Positions 55,815-64,000 of a DNA stretch of 64,000 nucleotides are shown piece by piece. The notes under the pieces are model-generated. The model did not search any database. It worked only from the letters and a program-made list of their open reading frames with translations, and was not told the DNA's origin. Position numbers and translations under genes: made by a program. Source of the stretch: JAKALD01 sp963817785 (lineage in GTDB: Bacteria > Pseudomonadota > Gammaproteobacteria > Burkholderiales > SG8-39); assembly GCA_963817785.1 (NCBI GenBank), contig CAWFPL010000003.1, positions 186,001-250,000 of the forward strand, given 5' to 3'. Position 1 is the first letter of the stretch; the number at the start of each line of letters is the position of its first letter.

Positions 55815-56561
55815 TCAGTATGTTGCGCGGCCCCCGGAGATGTCGAACACCGCCCCGGTCGAGAACGAGCAGTCCTCGGAGGCGAGCCAGCACACCAGGG
55901 CGGCCACCTCCTCCACCTGCACGAAGCGGCCCATCGGTATCTTCGACAGCATGTAGCTGATGTGCTGCTCGGTCATCTGGTCGAAGATCGCGGTCCTGGC
56001 GGCCGCCGGGGTGACGCAGTTGACGAGCACCCCGGTCTGAGCCAGCTCCTTGCCGAGCGACTTGGTGAGCGAAATCACGCCCGCCTTGGAGGCGCTGTAG
56101 GCCACCGCGTTCGGGTTGCCTTCTTTGCCCGCGACCGAGGCGATGTTGACGATGCGCCCGTAGCCGCGCTTCACCATGTGCGGCGCCACGGCGCGGCAGG
56201 TAAGGAACTGGCTGGTGAGGTTGACGCGCAGCACGCGCTCCCATTCCTCGATCGGGTAGTCGACCGTGGGCACGTTGAGCCCGGCGATGCCGGCGTTGTT
56301 CACGAGCACGTCGATCCTGCCGAAGATCTCGAGCGCGCTCCGGGTGGCGCGTTCGAGCGCCGCGGCGTCCGTCACGTCGATCGCGTCCCCCGTGGCGTCG
56401 CGGCCGAGCGCGGCCACGGCGCCGGCGAGCAGCCTGTCGTTGCGGTCCCAGATGCGCACCTTGGCGCCCGAGGCGAGCAGGCGCTTCGCGATCGCGAGCC
56501 CGATGCCTTGCGCCCCGCCGGTGACGATTGCGCTGCGGTCCCTGAAGGTTAGTTGGTTCAT
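55815..56561 (-). CDS. SDR-family dehydrogenase (sugar/sugar-acid type)
   Basis: A 248-residue classical short-chain dehydrogenase: NAD(P) motif TGGAQGIG (about 15-22), VNNAGIAG, catalytic Ser in IVNIASVAGKEG, YSASK with Tyr and Lys, and a C-terminal ISGG. It starts at ATG 56561. It is the first gene of the minus-strand series with the two dehydratases, so it probably oxidises the sugar or lactol that feeds them. Confidence 0.88.
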   Translation of the reverse strand: MNQLTFRDRSAIVTGGAQGIGLAIAKRLLASGAKVRIWDRNDRLLAGAVAALGRDATGDAIDVTDAAALERATRSALEIFGRIDVLVNNAGIAGLNVPTVDYPIEEWERVLRVNLTSQFLTCRAVAPHMVKRGYGRIVNIASVAGKEGNPNAVAYSASKAGVISLTKSLGKELAQTGVLVNCVTPAAARTAIFDQMTEQHISYMLSKIPMGRFVQVEEVAALVCWLASEDCSFSTGAVFDISGGRATY

Positions 56562-56670
56562 GTCGCTCCATTGACGGCGCGGCGCCGGCGGATGCACGCG
56601 AAACGAGCGCTGGGAGAAAAGCAGCCTCCGGAAGAGCGCAGGCAGCGTAGCCAGCGCCCGATGGGCGGTC

Positions 56671-56720
56671 AAGTAGGGGACCGCTGCGCCGCGCAGGGAT
56701 GCTGCGCGGCACCATCGGCT
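56671..56720 (-). repeat. Possible degenerate hairpin element
   Basis: AAGTAGGG, as at one edge of copy E, precedes an imperfect GC-rich inverted repeat (GCCGCGCAG ... CTGCGCGGC). It lies in the divergent SDR promoter region. Other flank features are lost, so membership in the family is doubtful. Confidence 0.35.
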
Positions 56721-56740
56721 GCGCGCTCAAAGCGCTGGGC

Positions 56741-57522
<782 letters not shown>

Positions 57523-57585
57523 AACAACGCTGTGTTGCGGCGCAGGAAGTGCCTGCGCCGCAACACCTTACTTTTGGGAAAAGCG
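57523..57585 (+). repeat. Hairpin element, copy F
   Basis: Starts at the base after the TAG of the SDR gene: AACAACGCTGTG, 15-bp perfect stem (57532-57546 with 57552-57566, 5-base loop), then CTTACTTTTGGGAAAAG. The stem differs from copy D by a C-G to T-A change on both arms. Confidence 0.85.
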
Positions 57586-57604
57586 ATTCATTAGGGGGGA
57601 ACGC

Positions 57605-58453
57605 ATGAGACTGTGTCGCTATGGCAAGAACGGGTTCGAGAAGCCGGGCGTGATCGACGCCGAGGGGCGGCTGCGCGACCTGTCGAAGGTGGTGGCGAGC
57701 ATCGGGCCGAACGAGCTATCGCCGCGCGGCCTCAAGATGCTGTCCAAGATCAAGCCGGAGTCGCTGGCGGTGGTGAACGGCAACCCGAGGCTGGGCGTGC
57801 CCTATGTCGGCATCGGCAAGTTCGTCGCCATCGGCCTGAACTACAGCGATCACGCCAAGGAGGCCAACCAGCCGATCCCGAGCGAGCCGGTCGTGTTCAT
57901 GAAGGCCACCACCTGCATCAGCGGTCCGTACGACGACGTGATCCAGCCGAAGGGCTCCACCAAGCTCGACTGGGAGGCCGAGCTCGGCGTGGTGATCGGG
58001 ACCAAGGCGCAGTACGTGTCCGAGGGCGACGCCCTGAATAACGTTGCCGGATACTGCGTGATCAACGACGTGTCCGAGCGCGCCTTCCAGATGCAGTCCT
58101 CGCAGTGGGACAAGGGCAAGGGCTGCGACACCTTCGGTCCGATCGGCCCGTGGCTGGTGACCACCGACGAGATTCCGGACCCGCAGGTGCTCGACATGTG
58201 GCTCGACGTCAACGGCAAGCGCATGCAGACGGGCAACACGCGCACCATGATCTTCCCGGTGGCGAAGCTGGTGTCGTACGTGAGCCAATACATGACGCTG
58301 CTGCCGGGGGACATCATCACCACCGGCACCCCGCCCGGCGTAGGCCTCGGGATCAAGCCGGTCCCGATGTTCCTCAAGGCGGGCGACGTGATGACGCTGG
58401 GCATCAAGGGCCTGGGCGAGCAGCAGCAGAAGGTCGTCGCCTGGCCGGGCTGA
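57605..58453 (+). CDS. Fumarylacetoacetate hydrolase-family protein (2,4-diketo-3-deoxy acid hydrolase-like)
   Basis: A 282-residue FAH-fold protein with the metal site in FIGLNYSDHAKE-like GLNYSDHAKEANQ, EAELGVVIG and the YCVINDVSERAFQ and TGTPPGVG motifs. Relatives cleave C-C bonds of diketo acids, including 2,4-diketo-3-deoxy-L-fuconate to pyruvate and lactate. Its place behind the SDR gene supports this role. A good ribosome site (AGGGGGGAA) precedes the start. Confidence 0.9.
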   Translation: MRLCRYGKNGFEKPGVIDAEGRLRDLSKVVASIGPNELSPRGLKMLSKIKPESLAVVNGNPRLGVPYVGIGKFVAIGLNYSDHAKEANQPIPSEPVVFMKATTCISGPYDDVIQPKGSTKLDWEAELGVVIGTKAQYVSEGDALNNVAGYCVINDVSERAFQMQSSQWDKGKGCDTFGPIGPWLVTTDEIPDPQVLDMWLDVNGKRMQTGNTRTMIFPVAKLVSYVSQYMTLLPGDIITTGTPPGVGLGIKPVPMFLKAGDVMTLGIKGLGEQQQKVVAWPG

Positions 58454-58474
58454 GCGGGCGCGGCGCGCCGGCTG

Positions 58475-58506
58475 AAACGCCCGCCGCGCGCGGGCGTTTT
58501 CTTTTT
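58475..58506 (+). terminator. Rho-independent terminator after the FAH gene
   Basis: AAACGCCCGC-loop-GCGGGCGTTT followed by TCTTTTT, 22 bases after the stop codon. Confidence 0.85.
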
Positions 58507-58578
58507 CGCGGCCCGATGCCCCCCGGCGACCGGCTGCGGTAAGCTCGAGGCTCCGTCTCCGCCCCCGCAACCCCCGCC

Positions 58579-59835
58579 ATGACTGATCTGCGCATCGACC
58601 GCCGGCGGCTCTGGGACTCGCTCATGGAGCTGGCGCGCATTGGCGCGACGCCCAAGGGCGGCGTGCGCCGCCTGACCCTGACCGAGCTCGACCGCCAGGG
58701 GCGCGACCTGTTCTCGCGCTGGGCGCGGGAAGCCGGCATGACGGTCGACTTCGACGCCATCGGCAACCTGTTCGCGCGGCGCGCCGGCACCGAGCCGGGA
58801 CTCCCCCCGGTACTCATGGGCAGCCACCTCGATTCGCAGCCCTCGGGCGGCAAGTTCGACGGCGCCTACGGCGTGATGGCGGGGCTGGAAGTCGTCCGCA
58901 CCCTGAATGCGGCGGGCCTGCGCACGCGCGCGCCGCTGGAAGTCGTGTCCTGGACCAACGAAGAGGGCTCGCGCTTCGTGCCAACGCTGATGGGCTCCGG
59001 CGCGTTCGCCGGCGTGTATGCGCTCGACTACCTGCTCGGCCAGCGCGACGCCGAAGGCGTATCGGTGCGCGAGGCCCTGGAGGCGATCGGCTACGCCGGC
59101 CGGGCGCAGCCGCACCCGGTCGGTGCCTACTTCGAGGCGCACATCGAGCAGGGGCCGGTGCTCGAGCAGACCGGGACCACGATCGGCGTGGTCCAGGGCG
59201 CGCTCGGGCAGCGCTGGTTCGACGTCGCCGTGACCGGGATGGACTCGCACGCCGGGCCGACGCCCATGGACGCGCGCAAGGACGCGCTGCTCGCCGCGAG
59301 CCGCATGGTGCTCGAGGTGAACCGCATCGCGACCAGCCATGCCGACTATGCGCGGGGCACCGTGGGCTCGATGCAGGTGAAGCCGAACTCGCGCAACGTG
59401 GTGCCGGGCGAAGTGCGCTTCAGCGTCGACCTGCGCAGCGCCAGAGACGCCACGCTCTCGGCGATGGTCGAGGAGCTCGGGCGCCGCGCCAGGGCGATCG
59501 AGGCGGAGTGCCGGGTGGCAATCGAGATGCAGCAGGTGGTGTATTTCCCACCGAGCGAGTTTTCGCCCGAGTTGGTCGGCAGCGTGCGCGCCGCGGCCGG
59601 GGAGCTGGGCCTGGCGCATCGCGACATCGTCAGCGGCGCCGCGCACGACGCGGTGTACCTGGCGCGGATCGCGCCGACCGCCATGGTGTTCGTGCCGTGC
59701 GCCGGCGGCATCAGCCACAACGAGATCGAGAGCGCGACGCCCGAGGATCTCGCCGCCGGGTGCGGCGTGCTGCTCAGGGCGGTGCTGGCGCGCGCGGGTG
59801 TCGCGCGCGCCGCGGTACAGGAGACGAGGTCATGA
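58579..59835 (+). CDS. M20-family amidase (N-carbamoyl-L-amino acid / beta-ureidopropionate hydrolase)
   Basis: A 418-residue metal-dependent hydrolase of the hydantoinase/carbamoylase family. Metal-ligand motifs are complete: GSHLDSQPSGGKFDGAYGV, WTNEEGSRF, EAHIEQGPVLE, the dimerisation-domain GMDSHAGPTPMDARKDA, and GAAHDAVYLA...GISHNEIE. It removes a carbamoyl group from N-carbamoyl amino acids. Coupling to an omega-aminotransferase favours N-carbamoyl-beta-alanine as substrate. Confidence 0.88.
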   Translation: MTDLRIDRRRLWDSLMELARIGATPKGGVRRLTLTELDRQGRDLFSRWAREAGMTVDFDAIGNLFARRAGTEPGLPPVLMGSHLDSQPSGGKFDGAYGVMAGLEVVRTLNAAGLRTRAPLEVVSWTNEEGSRFVPTLMGSGAFAGVYALDYLLGQRDAEGVSVREALEAIGYAGRAQPHPVGAYFEAHIEQGPVLEQTGTTIGVVQGALGQRWFDVAVTGMDSHAGPTPMDARKDALLAASRMVLEVNRIATSHADYARGTVGSMQVKPNSRNVVPGEVRFSVDLRSARDATLSAMVEELGRRARAIEAECRVAIEMQQVVYFPPSEFSPELVGSVRAAAGELGLAHRDIVSGAAHDAVYLARIAPTAMVFVPCAGGISHNEIESATPEDLAAGCGVLLRAVLARAGVARAAVQETRS

Positions 59836-61163
59836 ACGATCGCTCAGTTTTGCCCGCCACGCTCGAGCAGAGCGCGTTCTGGATGCCGTTCACCGCCAAC
59901 CGGCGGTTCAAGAAGTCGCCGCGCCTGCTCGCGCGCGCCGAAGGCATGTACTACTGGACGCCGGAGGACCGCAAGGTGCTCGACGGCACCGCCGGGCTGT
60001 GGTGCGTGAACGCCGGCCACTGCCGGCCGAAGATCGTCGAGGCGATCAGCCGCCAGGCCGCGACCTTGGACTTCGCGCCCACCTTTCAGATGGCGCACCC
60101 GCTGGCATTCGACTTCGCGCAGCGGCTCAAGCGCCTCGCGCCGCCGGGTCTGTCGCACGTGTTCTTCACCAACTCGGGCTCCGAATCCGTGGACACGGCG
60201 CTCAAGATCGCGCTTGCCTACCACCGCGCGCGCGGCGAGGGACAGCGCTTTCGCCTGATCGGCCGCGAGCGCGGCTACCATGGGGTGAACTTCGGCGGCA
60301 CCTCGGTGGGCGGGATCGTGGGCAACCGCAAGAGCTTCGGGCCGGGCGTGGCGGGTGTGGACCACCTGCGGCACACGCACGATCCGGCGCGCAACGCCTT
60401 CTCGCGCGGTCTGCCGCAGCACGGCGCCGAGCTCGCCGACGACCTCGAGCGGCTCGCGGCGCTGCACGATCCCTCGAGCATCGCGGCGGTGATCGTCGAG
60501 CCGGTGGCCGCCTCGACCGGGGTGCTGCTGCCGCCTCAGGGCTATCTCGAGCGGCTGCGCGCCATTTGCGACCGGCACGGCATCCTGCTCATCTTCGACG
60601 AGGTGATCACCGGGTTCGGGCGGCTGGGCAAGCCGTTCGCGTCGGGGTACTTCGACGTGACGCCGGACCTGTTCACGACCGCCAAGGGCCTCACCAACGG
60701 CACCATCCCGATGGGCGCGGTATTCGCGAGCGACAAGGTGTTCGATGCCTTCATGCAGGAACCCGAGGGGGCGATCGAGCTGGCCCACGGCTACACCTAC
60801 TCGGGCCACCCGATGGCCTGCGCCGCCGGCATCGCCGCGCTCGACACCTACGAGGAGGAAGGGCTCCTCACGCGCGCCGGCGAGCTGGCGGGGTATTGGG
60901 ACCAGGCGGCGCACGCGCTGCGCGGCGCGCCGCACGTCGTCGACATTCGCAGCATCGGGCTGGTGGCCGGCATCGAGCTCGAGCCGCGCCCCGGCGCGCC
61001 GGGCGCGCGCGCCTACGAGGCCTTCGTGAAGGCGTTCGAAGCCGGGGCGCTGATCCGGGTCACCGGCGACATCATCGCGCTGTCGCCGCCGCTCATCATC
61101 CAGAAGGACGAGATCGACCGGCTGTTCGGCATCGTGGGCGAAGCGCTGGCGTCGATCGCCTGA
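59832..61163 (+). CDS. Class III omega-aminotransferase (beta-alanine:pyruvate type)
   Basis: A 443-residue PLP enzyme whose ATG overlaps the previous stop. It begins like beta-alanine-pyruvate transaminases (FWMPFTANRRFKKSPRLL), has FTNSGSESVDTALKIALAYHR, LIFDEVITGFGRLG and the PLP lysine Lys285 in TTAKGLTNGTIPMGAV. With the carbamoylase it would convert N-carbamoyl-beta-alanine to malonate semialdehyde. Other omega-amino donors are possible. Confidence 0.9.
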   Translation: MNDRSVLPATLEQSAFWMPFTANRRFKKSPRLLARAEGMYYWTPEDRKVLDGTAGLWCVNAGHCRPKIVEAISRQAATLDFAPTFQMAHPLAFDFAQRLKRLAPPGLSHVFFTNSGSESVDTALKIALAYHRARGEGQRFRLIGRERGYHGVNFGGTSVGGIVGNRKSFGPGVAGVDHLRHTHDPARNAFSRGLPQHGAELADDLERLAALHDPSSIAAVIVEPVAASTGVLLPPQGYLERLRAICDRHGILLIFDEVITGFGRLGKPFASGYFDVTPDLFTTAKGLTNGTIPMGAVFASDKVFDAFMQEPEGAIELAHGYTYSGHPMACAAGIAALDTYEEEGLLTRAGELAGYWDQAAHALRGAPHVVDIRSIGLVAGIELEPRPGAPGARAYEAFVKAFEAGALIRVTGDIIALSPPLIIQKDEIDRLFGIVGEALASIA

Positions 61164-61170
61164 GGCTGCG

Positions 61171-62322
61171 CTAGCTGTCGATGCCGAGCGCCGCGGCCCA
61201 CTTGCGGCCGATCGTCTCGGGCGCAAAACGCTGCGCCACGTGGCGCTGCCCGGCAAGCACCCGCGCGGCGGCCTGCTCCGGCCGGGCAAGCGCCCAGCGC
61301 AGCCCGGCGGCGAGGTCCGCGCCGATCCGGGCGTAATCGGCCAGCTCGCGGTACGCGGGGATCGGCGAGGCGATGGCGAGCCGCCCGCCGCGAATCGCGG
61401 TGACCAGTCGGTTGTGCGACTTGACTCGGCCCCAGTCGCTGCGGAAGTCCTGCGGGATCAGCACGAAGTCGCAGCGCTGCAGCGCCTCGTCGGTGGCCTG
61501 CAGCGACCATGCGGTGAAGCCGATCTCGAGGCGGGGATGCGCCGCGCGCAGACGTGCGTCCATCGCGTGCGCCAGATGCGCGACGTCGCCGTGCGCGACC
61601 ATCTCGACATTCAGCGCGGTATCCCTGAACCTTCCGGCGAGGGCCGCGAGCTCGGCCTCCAGCGCCGGCGCATTGATTAAGCCGAGATTGCCGAACCACA
61701 TCAGCCGCAGCGGGGATGAGGCGGTGGCGCGCACCGCGCGCTGCGGTGTCTCGTAGGGATCCTCGACGACCACGATGCCGCGCTGCGCGTCGCGCGCGAC
61801 GCTCTCGGCGAGCGCGCTGCAAGGCGCGATGAAGGTGCAGCAGGCGCCCAGGCCCTTCTGGTACTCCGCGAGGAACGGCGCGCCCATCGCCTTGCCCAAG
61901 GCGGCCAGGTCGTCGGGGAGGTCCGCGTACAGCGCGGTGCCGGGCCGGGGCGCGCCTGCGCGCGCGAGCAGCTCGGCCAGGGTCGCGCGCAGCCGGAGCA
62001 TTTCCTGCGTTGGCAGCTTTCCGATCACCACTGCCCCCACGCTTCCCAGGTCGGACAGAGCCGGGTCGCGCAGGAACTCTTCCAGGGGAACCAGCCATAC
62101 CGGCACGCGCCGCGCAAGCTGGCGCGCCGGGGCAATGACCCGCAGGCGGGTCGAGGCGACGCTCGAGTCGTAGGCTTCGTCGGGGTTGACGCGGGTGGGC
62201 GTGTCGACCTGAACCACGAACGCGACGCCGGCGCCGTGCGGAAACGGCCGACTCGGCGGTGCGGCGGGCCACTTGCGTGAGCGCAGCCAGCGTGCGGCGC
62301 CCGCGGCGATGGAGTCGAGCAT
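61171..62322 (-). CDS. Glycosyltransferase-like protein
   Basis: A 383-residue protein with a GT-B-like arrangement: an N-terminal half with FVVQVDTPTRVNPDEAYDSS, a middle PLRLMWFGNLGLINAPALEAEL resembling the start of a nucleotide-sugar domain, and a C-terminal region IPQDFRSDWGRVKSHNRLVTAIRGG similar to the donor-binding part of family 1/4 enzymes. Conservation of specific catalytic residues is unclear. It is downstream of the polyamine gene on the same strand, 50 bases away. Function is uncertain. Confidence 0.55.
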   Translation of the reverse strand: MLDSIAAGAARWLRSRKWPAAPPSRPFPHGAGVAFVVQVDTPTRVNPDEAYDSSVASTRLRVIAPARQLARRVPVWLVPLEEFLRDPALSDLGSVGAVVIGKLPTQEMLRLRATLAELLARAGAPRPGTALYADLPDDLAALGKAMGAPFLAEYQKGLGACCTFIAPCSALAESVARDAQRGIVVVEDPYETPQRAVRATASSPLRLMWFGNLGLINAPALEAELAALAGRFRDTALNVEMVAHGDVAHLAHAMDARLRAAHPRLEIGFTAWSLQATDEALQRCDFVLIPQDFRSDWGRVKSHNRLVTAIRGGRLAIASPIPAYRELADYARIGADLAAGLRWALARPEQAAARVLAGQRHVAQRFAPETIGRKWAAALGIDS

Positions 62323-62372
62323 GCGGCGCCCGGAGCGCTCGGGCGGCTGCCGCGCGCCGGGTCCCGCGAGCC

Positions 62373-63632
62373 TTACTTCGCCGCGGCGCGCACCACGCCC
62401 AGGCGCCGGCCGCGCGAGGCGGTCTTGAGCCGCGGCGGGGCCACCAGGTCGCGCACGAAGTTGGGCAGTGCGAACACGCCCTCGTGGGTCTCGCCGTTGT
62501 AGAAGCGCAGGTCCGTTAGCTTGCGCTGCTCGATGCGGCGGTCGATCTCGTCGGCGGTGAACGCCTTGGGATCGAGCTTGTCCGAGCACACCGCCATGGC
62601 CCACTGCGAGCCGTACAGCGGAATGAACATCGTGTACGGGCGCACGATGCGGAACACGCCGCTCAGGCGCTGCGCGAGCTCGCCGACCCGGTCGGGACGC
62701 GCCACCGGCGCGCCGATGTGCAGCACCAGCGCGCCGCCGGGAGCGAGCGCCTGGCGGCACTGCTGGAAGAATTCCGTCGAGTAAAGCGCCTCGGCCGGTC
62801 CAACCGGGTCGTTCAGGTCGAGCGCGATCAGATCGAACTTCTCGCTGGTCTCGCGCACGAAGCGCAGGCCGTCTTCGATCAGCACCCGCAGCCTGGGGTT
62901 GTCGAACGCACCGCGGTGCACCTCGTGGAAATACTCCTTGGCGACCTTGATCACGTCCTCGTCGATCTCGACCATCGTCACCTGCTCGACCGAGGGGTGC
63001 TTGAGCGCCTCCTCGGAGGAGCCGCCGTCGCCGCCGCCGATGATCAGCACCTTCTTCGGCGCCGCGTGCGCGGCGAGCGCGGGGTGGATCAGGTTCTCGT
63101 GGTAGACGAACTCGTCGCGCTCGGAGGTCATGTTGAAGCCGTCGAGCCGGAACAGCTTGCCGTACTGCGGCGTGTCGTAGATCTGCATCTTCTGGTACCG
63201 GGTTTGCCACTCGCCCAGCATGCGGCTCGCCTTGATGTAGAACCCGGTCGACTCGTTGAGCGGCTCCGTCAGCAGGTGCTCGCCGCGCTCGATCGCGTGG
63301 CTCGCGACCTCGGCCGGCTCGAAGTGCGCCACGATGGCGTCGAACAGCTGGCGCGCCTTGGCCGAGTTGTCGGCGCTGTAGTTGCAGACGTAGACGTCGA
63401 GCGTCAGGCCCTGGCGCTCGGGCCAGGTATGGACCGCCACGTGGGATTCGGCGAGCACGACGACGCCGGTGAAGCCGCCGCCGTCGAACTGGCGGAAGTT
63501 GGTGTCGAGGATGGTCAGGCCGGACCGGTTCACCAGGTCGACGCATCGCTCGCGGAAGCGCTCGCCGTCGAGCAGGAGCTGCGGATCGCAGCGGCAGCCG
63601 TTCAGGTCACCGATGAGATGCAAACCGTTCAT
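62373..63632 (-). CDS. speD-speE: S-adenosylmethionine decarboxylase-spermidine synthase fusion
   Basis: A 419-residue fusion of two enzymes of spermidine synthesis. Residues 1-125 are a bacterial class 1b AdoMet decarboxylase with the self-cleavage site AESHVAVHTWPE (Ser63 becomes the pyruvoyl group). From about 130 the protein is a spermidine synthase with YDTPQYGKLFRLDG, IIGGGDGGSSEEALKH, EIDEDVI, EDGLRFV and the ALDLNDPVGPAEALYSTEFF segment. The fusion would pass decarboxylated SAM directly to the aminopropyl transfer step. The start is MNGLHLIGDLNGC. Confidence 0.93.
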   Translation of the reverse strand: MNGLHLIGDLNGCRCDPQLLLDGERFRERCVDLVNRSGLTILDTNFRQFDGGGFTGVVVLAESHVAVHTWPERQGLTLDVYVCNYSADNSAKARQLFDAIVAHFEPAEVASHAIERGEHLLTEPLNESTGFYIKASRMLGEWQTRYQKMQIYDTPQYGKLFRLDGFNMTSERDEFVYHENLIHPALAAHAAPKKVLIIGGGDGGSSEEALKHPSVEQVTMVEIDEDVIKVAKEYFHEVHRGAFDNPRLRVLIEDGLRFVRETSEKFDLIALDLNDPVGPAEALYSTEFFQQCRQALAPGGALVLHIGAPVARPDRVGELAQRLSGVFRIVRPYTMFIPLYGSQWAMAVCSDKLDPKAFTADEIDRRIEQRKLTDLRFYNGETHEGVFALPNFVRDLVAPPRLKTASRGRRLGVVRAAAK

Positions 63633-63799
63633 TTTCGTTCTCCCCGAAAAACGCGAAGGCGCAACCCAGCGCTCTCACCAGGCTGCGCCCTTTCGTTACG
63701 CCTCGCGGCCAAAAAACGAAAAGCGTGCGACTCGTTCAATTCGTGCAGAACCCCTCTTGGGCCGCCCCGCGCTGCCGACTCGCACCCGCCAGCGCGAAG
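63633..63799 (-). promoter_or_regulatory. Leader of the SpeD-SpeE gene with hairpin
   Basis: On the minus strand a stem formed by GGCGCAGCC and GGTTGCGCC (one G-U pair, 13-base loop, at about 63659-63690) is followed by TTCGCG and five T's, close to the start codon. It could be a weak terminator or attenuator ahead of the polyamine gene. No peptide leader is evident. Confidence 0.3.
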
Positions 63800-64000
63800 C
63801 TAGGCGCCCGTTCCAGTTGTGCGCCGGATCTGTGCGGCCACCGCATCGATCAGGCGTCGAGCGACCGAGATTTTACTTGGAAGTTTAGGTAATTGGAATA
63901 CGTCGAACCACTCCGCGGCCTCGATTTCTCCGGCTTGCGGGCGGATTTCGCCCGCGGTCCAGTCGCAGGTGAACGCGATCATCAGCGAGTGCGGGAACGG
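63800..64000 (-). CDS. nudC: NUDIX hydrolase, NudC-type NAD(+) diphosphatase C-terminus (partial)
   Basis: The minus-strand frame is open to the right edge and reads PFPHSLMIAFTCDWTAGEI, then EIEAAEWFDVFQLPKLPSKISVARRLIDA to the stop at 63800. The PFPxSLM segment and the spacing to the PSKISVARRLID end match the C-terminal part of NAD diphosphatase NudC, after the NUDIX box. The NUDIX box itself lies outside the window. Confidence 0.75.
   Translation of the reverse strand, partial: PFPHSLMIAFTCDWTAGEIRPQAGEIEAAEWFDVFQLPKLPSKISVARRLIDAVAAQIRRTTGTGA

Overview
The window looks like chromosomal DNA of a high-GC Gram-negative bacterium, most likely a betaproteobacterium. The basis is the gene content: an AceE-AceF-Lpd operon whose E3 carries its own lipoyl domain, OxyR divergent from a peroxiredoxin-glutaredoxin hybrid, DUF4124-type proteins and Tat-exported molybdoenzymes. 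I cannot place it below class. I see no tRNA, rRNA, CRISPR array, insertion sequence or phage gene.

Positions 1-6.5 kb: the 3' part of a ferredoxin-flavin reductase, a sulfur-handling set (TauE/SafE exporter, two DsrE-type proteins, a DegP-like protease, a small exported protein), an unknown C-terminally anchored protein and a CDF metal exporter. Positions 6.6-12.5 kb: a complete exported molybdoenzyme operon in the order FeS subunit, NrfD anchor, catalytic subunit, TorD-type chaperone; the catalytic subunit most resembles tetrathionate reductase TtrA.

Positions 12.6-21.8 kb: an envelope operon (ABC ATPase, FtsX-type permease, LolA-like protein, outer-membrane barrel, lipoprotein, and a free-standing FtsH periplasmic-domain protein), then an exported protein paired with a P3A proton-pump ATPase. 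Sites matching the FNR/ANR consensus precede both the ABC operon and the ATPase pair, suggesting induction at low oxygen. Positions 21.9-26.7 kb: a DedA protein, then an ArsR-rhodanese sensor with a clear operator, a persulfide-dioxygenase-like metallo-hydrolase, an MFS transporter and a methyltransferase. Positions 26.7-36.5 kb: metal and redox stress genes, comprising a two-component system with chromate transporter ChrA, divergent small membrane proteins, a C-type cytochrome, a Spy-like chaperone next to a second two-component system with a Met-rich sensor, and remnants of decayed genes.

Positions 36.5-52.4 kb are mostly housekeeping: PrlC, FolD, the pyruvate dehydrogenase operon with rpiA, PhoU, YggX, ArgA, OxyR/Prx-Grx, RsmE and a thioredoxin-like protein. 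Positions 52.4-58.5 kb hold a sugar-acid catabolic cluster (UxaA-type and IlvD/EDD-type dehydratases, two SDR dehydrogenases, an FAH-family hydrolase). Positions 58.6-61.2 kb hold a carbamoyl-amide hydrolase and an omega-aminotransferase that together fit beta-alanine release and use. The right end has a glycosyltransferase-like gene, a SpeD-SpeE fusion for spermidine synthesis and the end of a NudC-type NUDIX gene.

The most unusual signal is a family of about 60-bp hairpin elements between 39.4 and 57.6 kb. Five of six clear copies begin within three bases of a stop codon, all have conserved flanks, and the stems differ by compensatory changes.
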